DNA of 64,000 nucleotides from Locusta migratoria (taxonomy: Eukaryota > Arthropoda > Insecta > Orthoptera > Acrididae): the NCBI GenBank assembly GCA_026315105.1, contig CM048746.1:143946730-144010729 (forward strand), given 5' to 3'. The notes below the pieces were generated by a model. The model saw only the letters and a list, made by a program, of their open reading frames with translations, searched no databases and was not told the DNA's origin. This document shows, piece by piece, positions 32,995-43,400 of this stretch. A program made the position numbers and the translations under genes. How positions within the stretch are numbered: position 1 is the stretch's first letter; each line of letters starts with the position of its first letter.

Positions 32995-33060
<66 letters not shown>

Positions 33061-33104
33061 TGCTCAAAACAATTATGGGATCAGGTGAGATATCATACAC
33101 AATA
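32952..33104. repeat. Palindrome of transposon ends around (TA)32
   Basis: A pure TA run occupies 32996-33059. The right side (33060 on) begins CTGCTCAAAACAATTATGGG. The left side (32952-32995) is its reverse complement for about 44 bp with one mismatch. The right side is the terminal repeat of the Tc1-like element 33060-34184. The left side is an extra inverted copy of that same end, with no further element sequence beyond it. Confidence 0.9.
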
Positions 33105-34184
33105 TACAGTATTGATGGTGATGCATGATATTGAGATATTGGTTACAATCATAATTTGCTTCATTTGTTCATCATAGGGAGCGATCTTATTATGTTAATA
33201 TAAAGAGAAATGCCGTGATCGCAATTTTTATTTTTTCTAAAAGATAAACCACATATTAATTTGTATGCGATACAGTACAAAGTTTTGCTATCTCGCCACT
33301 TTACTTGAGGTTTACTTATAGCGACGCACCATGTGCCTACAATAACAGTAAAAATATCATTCACGTTACCCTCTTATATGGTGTGTGATCACTTTGGACG
33401 GCCAGTATAGTTGCACACCTGCGTGGCAGGAACACTATGAGGATATCAATCAGCTCTTCTTCTCTGCAGATGAGGGAAAGGCAATTGAACACAAAACCTA
33501 GACCCATCTCTGAAGTGAAGCGAGCGACATTCGTTACGATTCCAATCCTGATGTTCCTCTGCCCAGTTTCTAAACACTATCGTGGTTTTAAAGGGACGCA
33601 TAGCATAGGTCTCCGTGCGCAGAGGACACATTTCCGAATGCGATTTCGAACTGTTTGTGTTGATACTGCGCGTCCTGTTGCTGCCTGGAGGGTGTGTTAT
33701 AGGTGAGTTGCCGTCAGCCTCCTGTCTCGACGGGCCGTTAACCGGAAATAGCTGTCATCTCTTGCTGATGTTACCCGTGAACGACCGTGGCCTTGCCTTC
33801 TTTTAATGGATTCTGTTGTCTGAAATTACAGTTTGGGACACTCCAATAGCTGCAGCCACCACCCTCTCTGTCTGTACCGCTTCGAGTGTCCCTACTGCTC
33901 TCCAAGTCGTAGCTTCTGGTAAGACGCGTTGATGTTGATTTCCACTACCTGCTCACTACACCATCTGAAGCTAACTGCTTCTGCGAATCTGTTGGCAAAC
34001 ACGAGTCAACAGCAGACACCTTTGCAGCAACTTGTCGTTATTACCCGTAGCTGGGTAGCCTTAATGTTGTTGCTTTCATTCCGTAGAACCAACAGAAAGA
34101 TGTCGAACCATTTTAGTTCATTCTGGAGAAGAGAATTCTTCAGAACCTAGTTATCCTACCTGATCCACTAATTGTTTTGACCAG
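33060..34184 (-). mobile_element. Tc1-like transposon with TIRs, decayed
   Basis: The left end is CTGCTCAAAACAATTATGGG..., the right end read inward on the minus strand is CTGGTCAAAACAATTAGTGG...; both continue ATCAGGT. TA flanks it on the left as (TA)n and on the right at 34185-34186. The 1,125 bp length is somewhat short for a Tc1 element. An internal GGACGGCCAGTATAG near 33396 resembles another Tc1 end and may mark a second, older junction. Confidence 0.75.
33430..34110 (-). pseudogene. Tc1-like transposase remnant
   Basis: On the minus strand, frames scattered from 34110 to 33430 give AVQTERVVAAAIGVSQTVIS (an HTH region), LTARRDRRLTATHL and QAATGRAVSTQTVRNRIRK, then RPFKTTIVFRNWAEEHQDWN and DGSRFCVQ. 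This is the order expected in Tc1: HTH, the linker with ARDRRL, then the first DDE block (W-x-x-V-x-F-x-D-x-SRF). Stops and frameshifts are frequent and the C-terminal DDE half is missing. Confidence 0.75.
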
Positions 34185-34186
34185 TA

Positions 34187-34870
34187 TACAGGGTTAATCA
34201 CCTAACACTTGTATCGCATCTATTGCGGAAACGGAAAGTGCGATTGATGTGCGGTTTCCACAGAATGGATTGGTAGTCAGGGGCTCGTATTTTTTGCCAA
34301 CAAGCATACTGTAATTTTAGTTAGGAAGTGTATTTTTATGCAAACATACAGTTTTTCAAATGGAACTATGATTATTTCTATCATGCACTGGAATTTCTGT
34401 CACACGCTGTGACAAAGAATTTTGAATTACATTTTTCTCACGTTTAGTTTGGCAGCTACAACCGTTCAAAGTTTCGGCGAAGGAGGCTGCGATAGCGTAG
34501 ATGACTGGCCGAATGGCTAGCCCCTGGGGCAAGGCCCACTGTTTCATGACCACCAGCAGGTCAGCTATGCTGTCGTAGTCTCCGCCCAAAAAAAGTTTGA
34601 ATGGTTGTAGCTGCCAAACTAAACGTGATAAAAAAGTCATTCAAAATACTTTGTACACAGCTAGTGTCAAAAATTACAGAGCATGTGCATTGTTCCATTT
34701 GAAAAACTGTATGTTTGCATAAAAATACACTTTCTAGGTATTTTTACAATCGGTTTGCTCGCTAACAATACAAGTCCGTGACTATCAATCCGTTCTGTGA
34801 ACACCGCACATCATCGCACTTTCCGTTCCCGCAATATTTGCGGAGCAACTGTTTGGTGATTCACCCTGTA
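34187..34870 (-). mobile_element. Foldback element 2, sister of element 1
   Basis: It starts TACAGGGTTAATCACC and ends GGTGATTCACCCTGTA. TA at 34185-34186 and 34871-34872 is the TSD, and the left TA is the one bordering the Tc1-like element. Long imperfect arms face each other, for example AGTTTGGCAGCTACAACC at 34447 against GGTTGTAGCTGCCAAACT. The centre, read on the minus strand, matches element 1 (GTGGTCATGAAACAGTGGGC, TTGCCCCAGGGG). A frame at 34356-34640 crosses it. Confidence 0.88.
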
Positions 34871-34872
34871 TA

Positions 34873-35367
34873 AGTGCATGAAAACGGTTTCCACGAAGAT
34901 TGTTCTTCGCACTATAAAAGAGGTGAGTACCCTGTCCTGCGACCTTTGTGACCTCAGTGTATACTTTCAGTTGTAACTGAGTGCACATTTCGGAAGAGCC
35001 GTTAACGGCCTGGAGACGAGCGCGTTTTGAGTGTCCCTCCCCCTGACCGGCAGGGCCGCACGCACACGCTGGACTAATCCAGGCTGCCGTGGAGCGCGCG
35101 GCACGTAACGGACGGTGATCCGACGCCATTACGCCGGTCAGCGCTGCCTAATTAATTAGCCGTGACTGGACGGCAACGCGACGTGTATCGGTTACTGGCA
35201 GTGACGTCACAGTGGTGACCCAAATTACGGGCCCTCTCCGCGTCCCTGTGTCAGTTACACGATTCTTCCGCACTGTCTGCAGCGACATGTGGAGAAAACT
35301 GCGTTTCGATATTTATAACTGTTTACGATGGGTGTTATGTATACGTGATTCGACCTATATGTATATG
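34873..35367. other. Unassigned GC-rich region
   Basis: CpG-rich sequence between about 34990 and 35290 (GCGCGCGGCACGTAACGGAC, GGGCCCTCTCCGCG). No coding frame with motifs and no promoter element could be supported. Confidence 0.4.
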
Positions 35368-35369
35368 TA

Positions 35370-35937
35370 CTCCTGGCCATTAAAATTGCTACACCACGAA
35401 GATGACGTGCTACAGACGCGAAATTTAACCAATAGGAAGAAGATGCTGTGATATGCAATCGATTAGCTTTTCAGAGCGTTCACATAAGGTTGGCGCCACC
35501 TACAACCTGCTGACATGAGGAATGTTTCCAACCGATTTCTCATACAGAAACAGCAGTTTACCGGCGTTGCCTGTGAAACGCTGTTGTCATGCCTCCTGTA
35601 AGGAGGCGAAAGGCGTACCATCACGTTTCCGACTTTGATAAAGGTCAGATTGTAGCCAATCGCGATTGAGGTTTATCGTATAGCGACATTGCTGCTCGCG
35701 TTGGTCGCGATCCAATGACTGTTAGCAGAATAAGGAAGCGGTGGGTTCAGGAGGGGAATATGGACGTCGTGCTGGATCCCAACGGCCTCGTATCACTTGC
35801 ACTGACAGGCATCTTATCCGCATGACTGTATTGCGACTGTAACGGATCGTGCAGCAACGTCTCGATCCCGGAGTCAACAGATGGGGACGTTTGCAAGACA
35901 ACTGCCATTTGCACGAGCAGTTAGGTGGCATCGTGAC
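35370..35937 (+). mobile_element. Tc1-like transposon, 5' half
   Basis: The left terminus, CTCCTGGCCATTAAAATTGC, follows a TA at 35368-35369. The non-coding leader and the first part of the transposase are present. The element stops at about 35937, where the tRNA-like repeat begins, and no right terminus is visible. Confidence 0.8.
35589..35850 (+). pseudogene. Tc1 transposase N-terminal HTH, with stop
   Basis: From the ATG at 35589 the frame reads MPPVRRRKAYHHVSDFDKGQ, reaches TGA at 35667, and continues in frame as GLSYSDIAARVGRDPMTVSR followed by IRKRWVQEGN. This is the paired-like HTH of Tc1 transposases, the part that binds the terminal repeats. Downstream codons decay and the catalytic domain is absent. 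Confidence 0.8.
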
Positions 35938-36345
35938 CCGTGACGGGGTAGCACAGTCGGTAGTGCGCTTGCCCGCGAAAGGCAAAGGTCCCAGGTTCGA
36001 GTCCCGGTTACGGCACACAATTTTAATTTGCCAGGAAGTTTCATATCAGCGCACACTCCACTGCAGAGTGAAAGTTTCATTCTGGAAACATTCCTCACGC
36101 TGTGGCTAAGCCATGTCTCCACCATATCCTTTCTTCCAGGAGTGCTAGTCTTGCAAGTTTCGCAGGAGAACTTCTGTGAAGTTTGGAAAGTAGGAGACGA
36201 GGTACTGGCGGAAGTAATGTTGTGAGTCGGCATCGTGAGACGTGTTGGGATAGCACAGTCGGTAGTGCGCTTGCCCGCGAAAGGCAAAGGTCCCAGGTTC
36301 GAGTCCCGGTTCTGCCACACAATTTTAATCTGTCAGGAAGTTTCA
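35938..36345 (+). mobile_element. Dimeric tRNA-like repeat
   Basis: Two tRNA-like segments in direct order, at about 35940-36016 and 36240-36316. Both have TAGCACAGTCGGTAGTGCGC and the B-box AGGTTCGAGTCCCGGTT. Between them lie the CAGCGCACACTCCACTGCAG terminus and the CTTCTGTGAAGTTTGGAAAG body. Both end AATTTTAATNTG.CAGGAAGTTTC. It is the same family as 9792 and 13242 but in plus orientation and tandem rather than foldback. Confidence 0.82.
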
Positions 36346-36685
36346 AGCAGTCAATTGTTAACTTCACAAACAGGGCTAGTTAACAGCCAAAAAAACAGCG
36401 GACGAGTTTCAAGTGTAAACATTATTTTTGAAATAACTAAGCTTCTTAAGGTCAAGCAGTCTACTTGCTTCTTTGGGTAGCCAAATATATCCATTGGGCA
36501 CATTCTGCATATAATTATGGCCACCATTCGCAGGTTTGGAAAAATTGACCTGGCCCTGGCAACTGAAATGAACTAATGCGCTTCTCCTGTCTTTTACTTA
36601 GCTTCAAGTTTAATGGCACAGCTACCATAAAAGTTGTGGTCTCGCAATGATTTGCTTGTCTACTATCCTGTCCGACGTCTATGTT
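36346..36685. other. Unassigned spacer
   Basis: Nothing recognised. Confidence 0.4.
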
Positions 36686-36689
36686 GATT

Positions 36690-37867
36690 ATCTTGAAGAA
36701 AACGTACTTTATTTTTCACGATGATAAAAAGAGGGAAGTTATAGTCTATCACAGATACTTTGCTGACATACTCATCCACCTCCAAGGGTCCAGTGTCGAT
36801 GTTGGTGCATTTGCGCAAGTTCATAACGATATGCATAACGACATACGTGTGTGGAACACGAAGTTGACGGAAGCTTAAATTTCCTTGATCTTCAGGTCTC
36901 TACGACAGTCTCTAATTTGGTGACGGATATTTTTCAAAAACGAACTGCATCTGATGTTATTGCTTCAGATTCTTCTCATCCTACAGCGCATAAGCGTGCA
37001 TACTTCTCAGCCATGTTTCATAGGGTGATTAGATTAGGTTTGGATGATAATGTTGTCAAGAAAGAAACAGGAACTAGATAACCGGTGGGTTTGACCAATG
37101 CTTTTTCTGCAAAAGCAATACTTGAGGTAAGCAATGTAATCCTTAACGAAATACAGCTTCAGTGACCGGTTTCTAATAATAATTTTAAAAATGCAGCTGT
37201 AACTTATTTCGAACTTTGATATAGCAAAACAGTTGCGCCTATAAAAAGGCCAACATACAGGTCGAATATAGTGCAAAAAAGAAACTTGGACTTGTTGCTA
37301 AAGGTGGCAAATTTAAAAACTCAAGAATTTATATTGTTGTATTTTCGTCCGGTAATGGGATCTGTGTGGGAGAGATAGGGAGGGACTTCAGAACGCCGGC
37401 CGCGGTGGCCGCGGGGACTGAGGCGCTTCAGTCACGGTCTGCACGGCCACTACGGTCGGGGGTTCGAATCCCCCCTCGGGCATGGATATTTGTGCCGTCC
37501 AAGTTCGTAAGTAGTTCATAAGTAGTTTGTACGTTTAGGGACTGATGACCCCGTTGTTAAGTCCCGTAGACTATACAAACATTTGAACATTTTTTGACTT
37601 CAGAACACTATACAGAGAATACACTTACAGAAGTAACTATAGTGCCTTAGGGTGCAATTTAAAAACTAACGATCATGGTTTTAGCCTTCCCATTCCCGAA
37701 AATAAAGGTTTCGAAATACTTCACATTGGACCGATAGTTTGAAAGAAATTTTAATCCAAGTGTATCGCAAGTCAGGGCCAAGAGATGTAATTAAAGAGCA
37801 AATAGGTATTAGACACTTGTTCTTTAACGTTATTGACAATTTGTTACGAGTATTTCAAGAATTTTAG
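36690..37867 (+). pseudogene. Penelope-like element (PLE): RT C-terminus and GIY-YIG endonuclease, split by a SINE
   Basis: The first frame (to 36878) gives VIVYHRYFADILIHLQGSS, equivalent to the PLE RT Y-x-DD block. A shifted frame (36851-37081) gives EVDGSLNFLDLQVS and SDSSHPTAHKRAYFSAMFHR, the FLDL / HP..HK motifs specific to PLE. The region around the SINE (37300-37700) gives YIVVFSSGN, CVGEIGRDFRTLYREYTYRS and NYSALGCNLKTNDHGF, a degenerate GIY-YIG endonuclease with its R...EH helix. The tail (YRKSGPRDVIKEQ) ends at TAG 37865. The catalytic Y-x-DD has become FADI and frameshifts are present. Confidence 0.8.
37395..37595 (+). mobile_element. SINE inserted in PLE, perfect 11 bp TSD
   Basis: GACTTCAGAAC flanks it at 37384-37394 and 37596-37606. 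It is the CCGGCCGCGGTGGCCGCGGG subtype in plus orientation, with GGGGGTTCGAATCCCCCCTC and GGGACTGATGACCCCG. It splits the endonuclease frame between RDFR and the downstream TLYREY. Confidence 0.95.
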
Positions 37868-38445
37868 TTTCACACTGCGGGTTTTACGATTTCCATTATT
37901 CTAGCATGTAGGCGTATTCTTTCTCATAATTTAATAAAACGCTATAGTATTGGTTATTTCAATCCCAGAAAAAATATAATTTATTGTGGAAAATATATTA
38001 ACCTATTCAGCTGATTTTGGGCTTAGTTTTCTCTTTTAAATATTTTAAATAGAGTGAGTATCGCGATTAACCTATCTGAGAGCAGCATGCTGCTCTATTA
38101 CGTGAATTTCAAAACGGATTTTACATGGTTTTATCTTGTCATGTTGTTGAGCTTTTATAAAATATATTTTAAAATACTTTCCTACCAAACCTCTCTTGCC
38201 CCTGACGCCTGTCTGGCCAATGTAGTGTGTGCATTCAGGATTTTAGCGTAAGACGATTTGTCGGTTCAATGATTTTATTGTGGTCTGCTGTTGTCATGTG
38301 CTTCTTTTTTCATCCTGTTGCCATGGCTCTTGTTCTTGATATAATTTAATTTTTTTTAACATAAAAATATTCATTTGCTTTACATAGTCGGATATTTATA
38401 AAAATTAATTTGGGCTTCTTTTTATTATTATTTGTAAGCCCACAA
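37868..38445. other. AT-rich region, possibly PLE 3' UTR
   Basis: No coding similarity. Its position after a PLE stop codon makes a 3' untranslated region plausible; this is inference only. Confidence 0.35.
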
Positions 38446-38449
38446 TGCG

Positions 38450-40130
38450 CTGGACTTACATCTATGTGTGCCGTAGGATAACTTGAGTACCACTATCGGT
38501 TCTCCCTCCTACTCCAGTCACGTATTGTTCGCGGAAAGAAAGATTGTCGGTATGCCTCTGTGTGAACTCTAATCTCTCTGATTTTATCTTCATTATCTCT
38601 TCGCGAGATATTCGCAGGAGCAAGCAATATACTGCTAGACTCCTCGGTAAAGGTATGTTCTCGAAACTACGACAAAAGCTAGAACCGAGGGACAGAGCGT
38701 CTCTACCGCAGAGGCTTTCTCTGGAGTTTGTCGATCATCTCCGTAACGCTTTCTCGATTACCAAATGATCCTGTAACGAAGCGCGCTGCTCTTCGTTGGA
38801 TCTTCTCCACTTCCTCTATCAACCCCATCTGGTCCGGATCCCACGCCTGTGAGCAGTATTCAAGCTGTGGGCGAACAAGTGTACTGTAACCCACTTCCTT
38901 TGTTTTCGGACTGCATTTCCTTAGGATTCTTCCAATAAATCTAAGTCTGGCATCTGCTTTACCGACGATTGATTTTATATGGTCGTTACATTTTAAATCA
39001 CTGCTAATGCCTACTCCCAGATAATTTATGGAATTAACTGCTTCCAGTTGCTGCCTTGCTATAGTGTAGCTAAATGATACAAGATCTTTCTTTCTATGTA
39101 TTCGGAGCACATTACACTTGTCTACATTGAGATGTAATTGCCATTCCCTGAACCACGCGTCAATTCGATGCAGATTCTCTTACATTTTAATACAATTTTC
39201 CATTGTTACAACCTGTCTATATACTACAGCATCATCCGCAAAAAGCCTCAGTGAACTTCCAATGTTATCCGCAAGGTCATTTATATGTATCGTGAACAGC
39301 AGCGGACTCACGACACTCCCCTGTGGCACCCCTGATACCTGACTTCTCTCCATTCAGAATGACATGCTGCGTTCTGTTATCTAGGAACTCCTCAATCCAA
39401 TCACACAATTGGTCTGATAGACCATATGCTCTTACTTTGTTCATTAAACGTCTGTGGGGAACAGTATCAAACGCCTTGCGGAAGTCAAGAAACACAGAAT
39501 GTACCTGAGAACCCGTATCTATGGCCCACTGAGTCTCGTGGACGAATAGCACGAGCTGGGTTTCACACGATCGCCTTTTTCCAAACCCACGTTGATTCCT
39601 ACAGAGCAGATTACTAGTCTCCAGATATGTCATTATACTTGACTACTATACATGTTCCAAAATTCTACAACGACGGTAGAGATATAGGCCTATAGTTCTG
39701 CACATCTCTTCGATGTCCGTTACTGAAAACGGGGATGACCTGCGTTATTTTCCAATCTTTCGGAACACTACGCTCTTCTAGAGACGTACGGTACACCACT
39801 GCAAGATGAAAGAGGGGGGGGGGGGGGAGGAAGTTCCCTCTCGTACTCTATGTAAAAGCGAACTGGTATACCATCTGGTCCTACGGCATTTCCTCTTTTG
39901 AGCGATTTTAATTGTTTTTCTATCCCTCTGTCAATTATTTCGATATCTGCAATTGTTCAATTTGTGCGGCAACAGTGCAATCTTCCTCTGTGAAACAGCT
40001 TTGGAAAAAGTCATTTAGTAATTCACCCTGTAGAGTATCATCCTCTGTTTCAATGCAATTTTCGTCACAGAGAATTTGGAGATTTTGTTTTTATCCACCT
40101 ACCACTAACATAGTCCATCCAAGCTAGTTT
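38450..40130 (-). pseudogene. Jockey/CR1-type LINE, RT to 3' end, frameshifted
   Basis: On the minus strand, 39633-39340 gives NQRGFGKRRSCETQLVLFVH, FLDFRKAFDTVPHRRLMNKV and QHVILNGEKS. A shifted frame gives VSGVPQGSVVSPLLFTIHIN and LRLFADDAVVY (FADD at about 39230-39250), so both catalytic Asp blocks survive. The next frame (39110-38703) gives NSINYLGVGISSDL and RPQLEYCSQAWDP. The final block (EFTQRHTDNLSFREQYV) lies near 38540. Upstream, 39650-40130 is decayed ORF2 with an in-run of 14 G at 39814-39827. It is the most complete of the three members of this family here. Confidence 0.88.
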
Positions 40131-41412
40131 TAAAATTCTTTATCTTATTGAAACATAAAGGCGATATTCCGGTTGCCTTATAAAATATTTTGTCATTTTT
40201 AAAAAGAGGATATAGCCTTTCTTAATGTTTTTACAAATTTACTTTTAGACTGCAGAAAAGCAGGAAGCTTAAACTGTATTTCATTAAGGGATTTTGAATT
40301 TCACACTCATGCAACAACCACCCTAAATGCACGTAACTGATTTCTTTGGATGTAGGTAGATTAGGTTAAAATAGTGCTTCTTTCGATATTTGAGATTGAT
40401 GTGGAACGTGCCAGTTTAATAACAGCTATCTTTACACGCAATTTGAAGACATTCATTCTTTTCTTTCCTCTTTTTAATTTTTTTATTTTCTACAATTATT
40501 AATTGATATCTAAATCTCATCTGTTGAATGAAGGAGTTGCCATTTTTCAGTGCATTTCATTTTATGAACAATGTATAGTGGTTTGTTTGTATGTTTTACT
40601 TTAATGTCATTTCATGTTTAACAGTGCAGAACTCTTGCAATCATGATTGTGTATTTTAACAGATTATGACGGCCCAAAAACGAAACTGGTAATAAAGATG
40701 GTCTATTGATACAAGACACAGCAGTGATTTCTTTTACTGGTTCATACATTCATTTATATATTTCCATATTTAATGCTGGAGTGCACAGTTAATATAGAAG
40801 AAAATGATATTGTAAGTCCTGACTATCTACCAGTTGAAAAGATGCATCTGTGAAGTAACGTGTGTTAAGAAACACTAACGTACCTACATACCACAGAAGG
40901 ATCCATTGCTGAAATGTACATTTGTGACTTCCATTATTCTAACATATATTACAGGGTATGGTCTCATTTGTCAGAGTACGGTGACTTAGAACACCCACAT
41001 CCTCATGTTTAAATAAAATCCTGGCATTTTACATGTTAGGAACAACATGTATTCACAACATACATCGTGTTAACATTTGAGCACAGCTACTGAGATCAAA
41101 GAACCAAATATCTATGAGGTTCAGGGATGTCTAATACAGCTACATAAGAGCTTATATCTCAGTTGTACAGACGCTGTAACAGATATTACAAGAAATTCAA
41201 ATGAAAATTCTTACATTACTATGGAACCACACAAATAGTATAGGGGAACACCAAAATGTAAATAGTAAATGTAAGTTTTTCAATTATTTTTTATTTACCC
41301 TTTTAGGGAACAACATATTTAGCTTTTTTGTCATTGAATATGCCATCAAAATCATTAAACGTGGCTGTTTTCAAGCTCAAGCTGTTTTTAGTTTTGTTGC
41401 CAAAGATCTACA
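40131..41412. other. Unassigned AT-rich region
   Basis: No motif found. GAAACTGGTAATAAAGATGG near 40685 resembles the last bases of PLE 3' UTRs, but this is weak. Confidence 0.4.
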
Positions 41413-41414
41413 CA

Positions 41415-41700
41415 ATTGACCTGTTTGAAAACTCAACATGTTTACTAAGTCTTTGGTCTGTGAATTGAAACTGTGGATGTAGATTTCAAGCTCTTCTAAA
41501 AGTCTCAGATTCCTACCTTTTATGACTATTTGTATTATTTTTTGTCCTTAATTGTTGTAGATGCGTTCCCGAGTTCTTCCAGGTGTGCTTATAAAGTGAA
41601 TTTAACAATATTATTTAGCTGGAAGGCATCCATAAAATTGAAACTCTATCCGGTCTGGCCTATGAAGATCTGTAGGCAATTATGTCAGAGATTGTAAATA
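41415..41700 (-). pseudogene. PLE GIY-YIG endonuclease C-terminal fragment
   Basis: On the minus strand the frame gives CLQIFIGQTG, a TAG in place of Arg, SFNF, then AHLEELGNAST, and in another frame KGRNLRLLEELEIYIHSFNS and TKDLVNM. This matches the PLE endonuclease end (C-x-x-x-YIGQTGRSF ... HL-x-x-x-H ... LLEELEI). It lies opposite in strand to the PLE at 36690 and so is a separate insertion. Confidence 0.65.
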
Positions 41701-43165
41701 CCAAATTTTCTGTGGCATTGGCTATTCGTTTTGCTGCTGTGAGTGATTCGCTGTTGCAGCTTATTGTTGGTGCTGAAAAATATTGTACACCACAGTTACG
41801 AAAAAGGTTGGCAACTTGATATGAAATTTTTCATACAAAGGTGGTGCCAGAAAATGTATTAATTTGTTGTTGCTACTCTAATCTAGTCGTGTGCATAGCT
41901 TCATTTTGTTTTTAATGTAAAATTTATCAATAATAGCTTTGTTGTATATTTCTCTGTGTGCAATTAGTTTGATGTTGTTTATCTGTTTTTGTTCATTATG
42001 AGGCCTGTGTGGAACGTACTGTAGTGGTGGGTCTATTCTTAATTTTAAAAGCCTGTATGTCCTTATACTGAAGTTTGTAAGATAAAACAAATTGCATCCT
42101 CCCTCTGCTTGATGTATTACCGTGACATTGATGTACTTTACATAAACAATCTGACTTGAAGAACTGATTTTCTGTGTGTTTATTGTAAATATCTACAAGG
42201 GTTACTGCCAAAGTGTAAACGAAAGAGCATTTATATCCTTATTTTGAAACCCATAAGAATGCAGAGAAAGTCACTGACTTATGAAACTGCAGTGTAACAG
42301 ACTACTTCGAATTAGAAAAGTGGACTTCAGGGTACTTGTACAATTGAAACTTAAAATTTGTTTTAATAATCAAGATTCGAACCAATAACCAATATGAGCC
42401 ACAATCACCTGCATTGATGTGTAGTAGTCTACAACCTCGTTCACCATATCTCATCATTTAATTGTAACATATTCCATACACACGTATATGTAGCAGGATT
42501 AATCCATGTATCTGCTAAAATAATATCACTATGTATCATTCAGACCTTTTTTATCCCTCGTAAGAGCATTGAGTAATTTGGTAACAGATAAATCTGTAAT
42601 TTACAAGTTTTCCTCTTCGGATATGTCAACCTTCAGAAATTTTGCGTCTAGAAATTCATTATTTTCCGAGAGTTTATAAAAATATATTTATGCTTTCATG
42701 CGGATGAGTTAACCAAGATGAAAAGCAACAAGAAAAAAATAATATTTTGTGGTTTAGTTTGTCTGACATTAGCTAATGCTTCTAATTCCTCTTGTTTTAC
42801 GGATTACATTAGATTAATACTAGTTCTACAGTTGTTAAATAAGATATTTCGCAGTCTTGTGAATCATGTCATTTCAATGAAAGGTGTCTATACATGTAAC
42901 TCAATACTTTAAGGATTTTTTAGAGGATTTACTAAGTTTTGTCTAGAAATTCATCTACTGTGCTAGATCAGTATATGAGAATACATACGAACGTTATCAG
43001 CCGGTAAGTGGCAAAAGCCAGTGGAGATATACTTGTTGAGTAGAGACATACCTAGGCCGTAAGAAAGACCACGTCTATGAAATGTGCATGCAGGCTCCAC
43101 TAATTTTAAAACTACAGTCAGAAACGTGTTCATTATTTTTGTGATCGATGAAGTTATCTATTACG
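41701..43165. other. Unassigned AT-rich region
   Basis: Two overlapping minus-strand frames (41878-42211) hold CHGNTSSRGRMQFVLSYKLQ and RLLKLRIDPPLQYVPHRPHN. They read like eroded coding DNA upstream of the PLE fragment, but I cannot assign them. Confidence 0.35.
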
Positions 43166-43169
43166 TTGA

Positions 43170-43400
43170 TGGGCTGTCCAGTGTAGAGACAGGATTCATG
43201 CAGCTTTCCATCATACTGTATCAGGAACAAACTTCATCTCCTCATAAGAATGACAACCCACATCCATTTGAACCTGATTACATTATGTGTCTCTTGTCTC
43301 CCTCTGCAATTTTTAACCCACACACTTCCCTCAAATTCTAAATTGGCGGTCCTTATTTTATTCAAGACATACCACAAATTCCTTTTATTACTCATTATAT
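43170..43400 (-). pseudogene. RTE-type LINE 3' end fragment
   Basis: Its sequence parallels the 3' end at 63530-63790 base for base over long stretches: ATGCAGCT.TCCA, CTCCTCATAAGAA.GACAACCCACATCCA and TTTTTA.CCCACACACTTCCCTC. On the minus strand that encodes the C-terminus of the RTE-type ORF. It abuts, in opposite orientation, the 5' end of the copy at 43401. Confidence 0.82.

Noticed and set aside
32996..33059. TA run as a replication origin or promoter
   Set aside because: It is a pure microsatellite at a TA target site between transposon ends; no other signal supports a function.
33060..33405. A separate short MITE ending at GGCCAGTATAG
   Set aside because: The two ends do not match each other, whereas the left end matches the right end at 34184; the larger Tc1-like element explains the data better.
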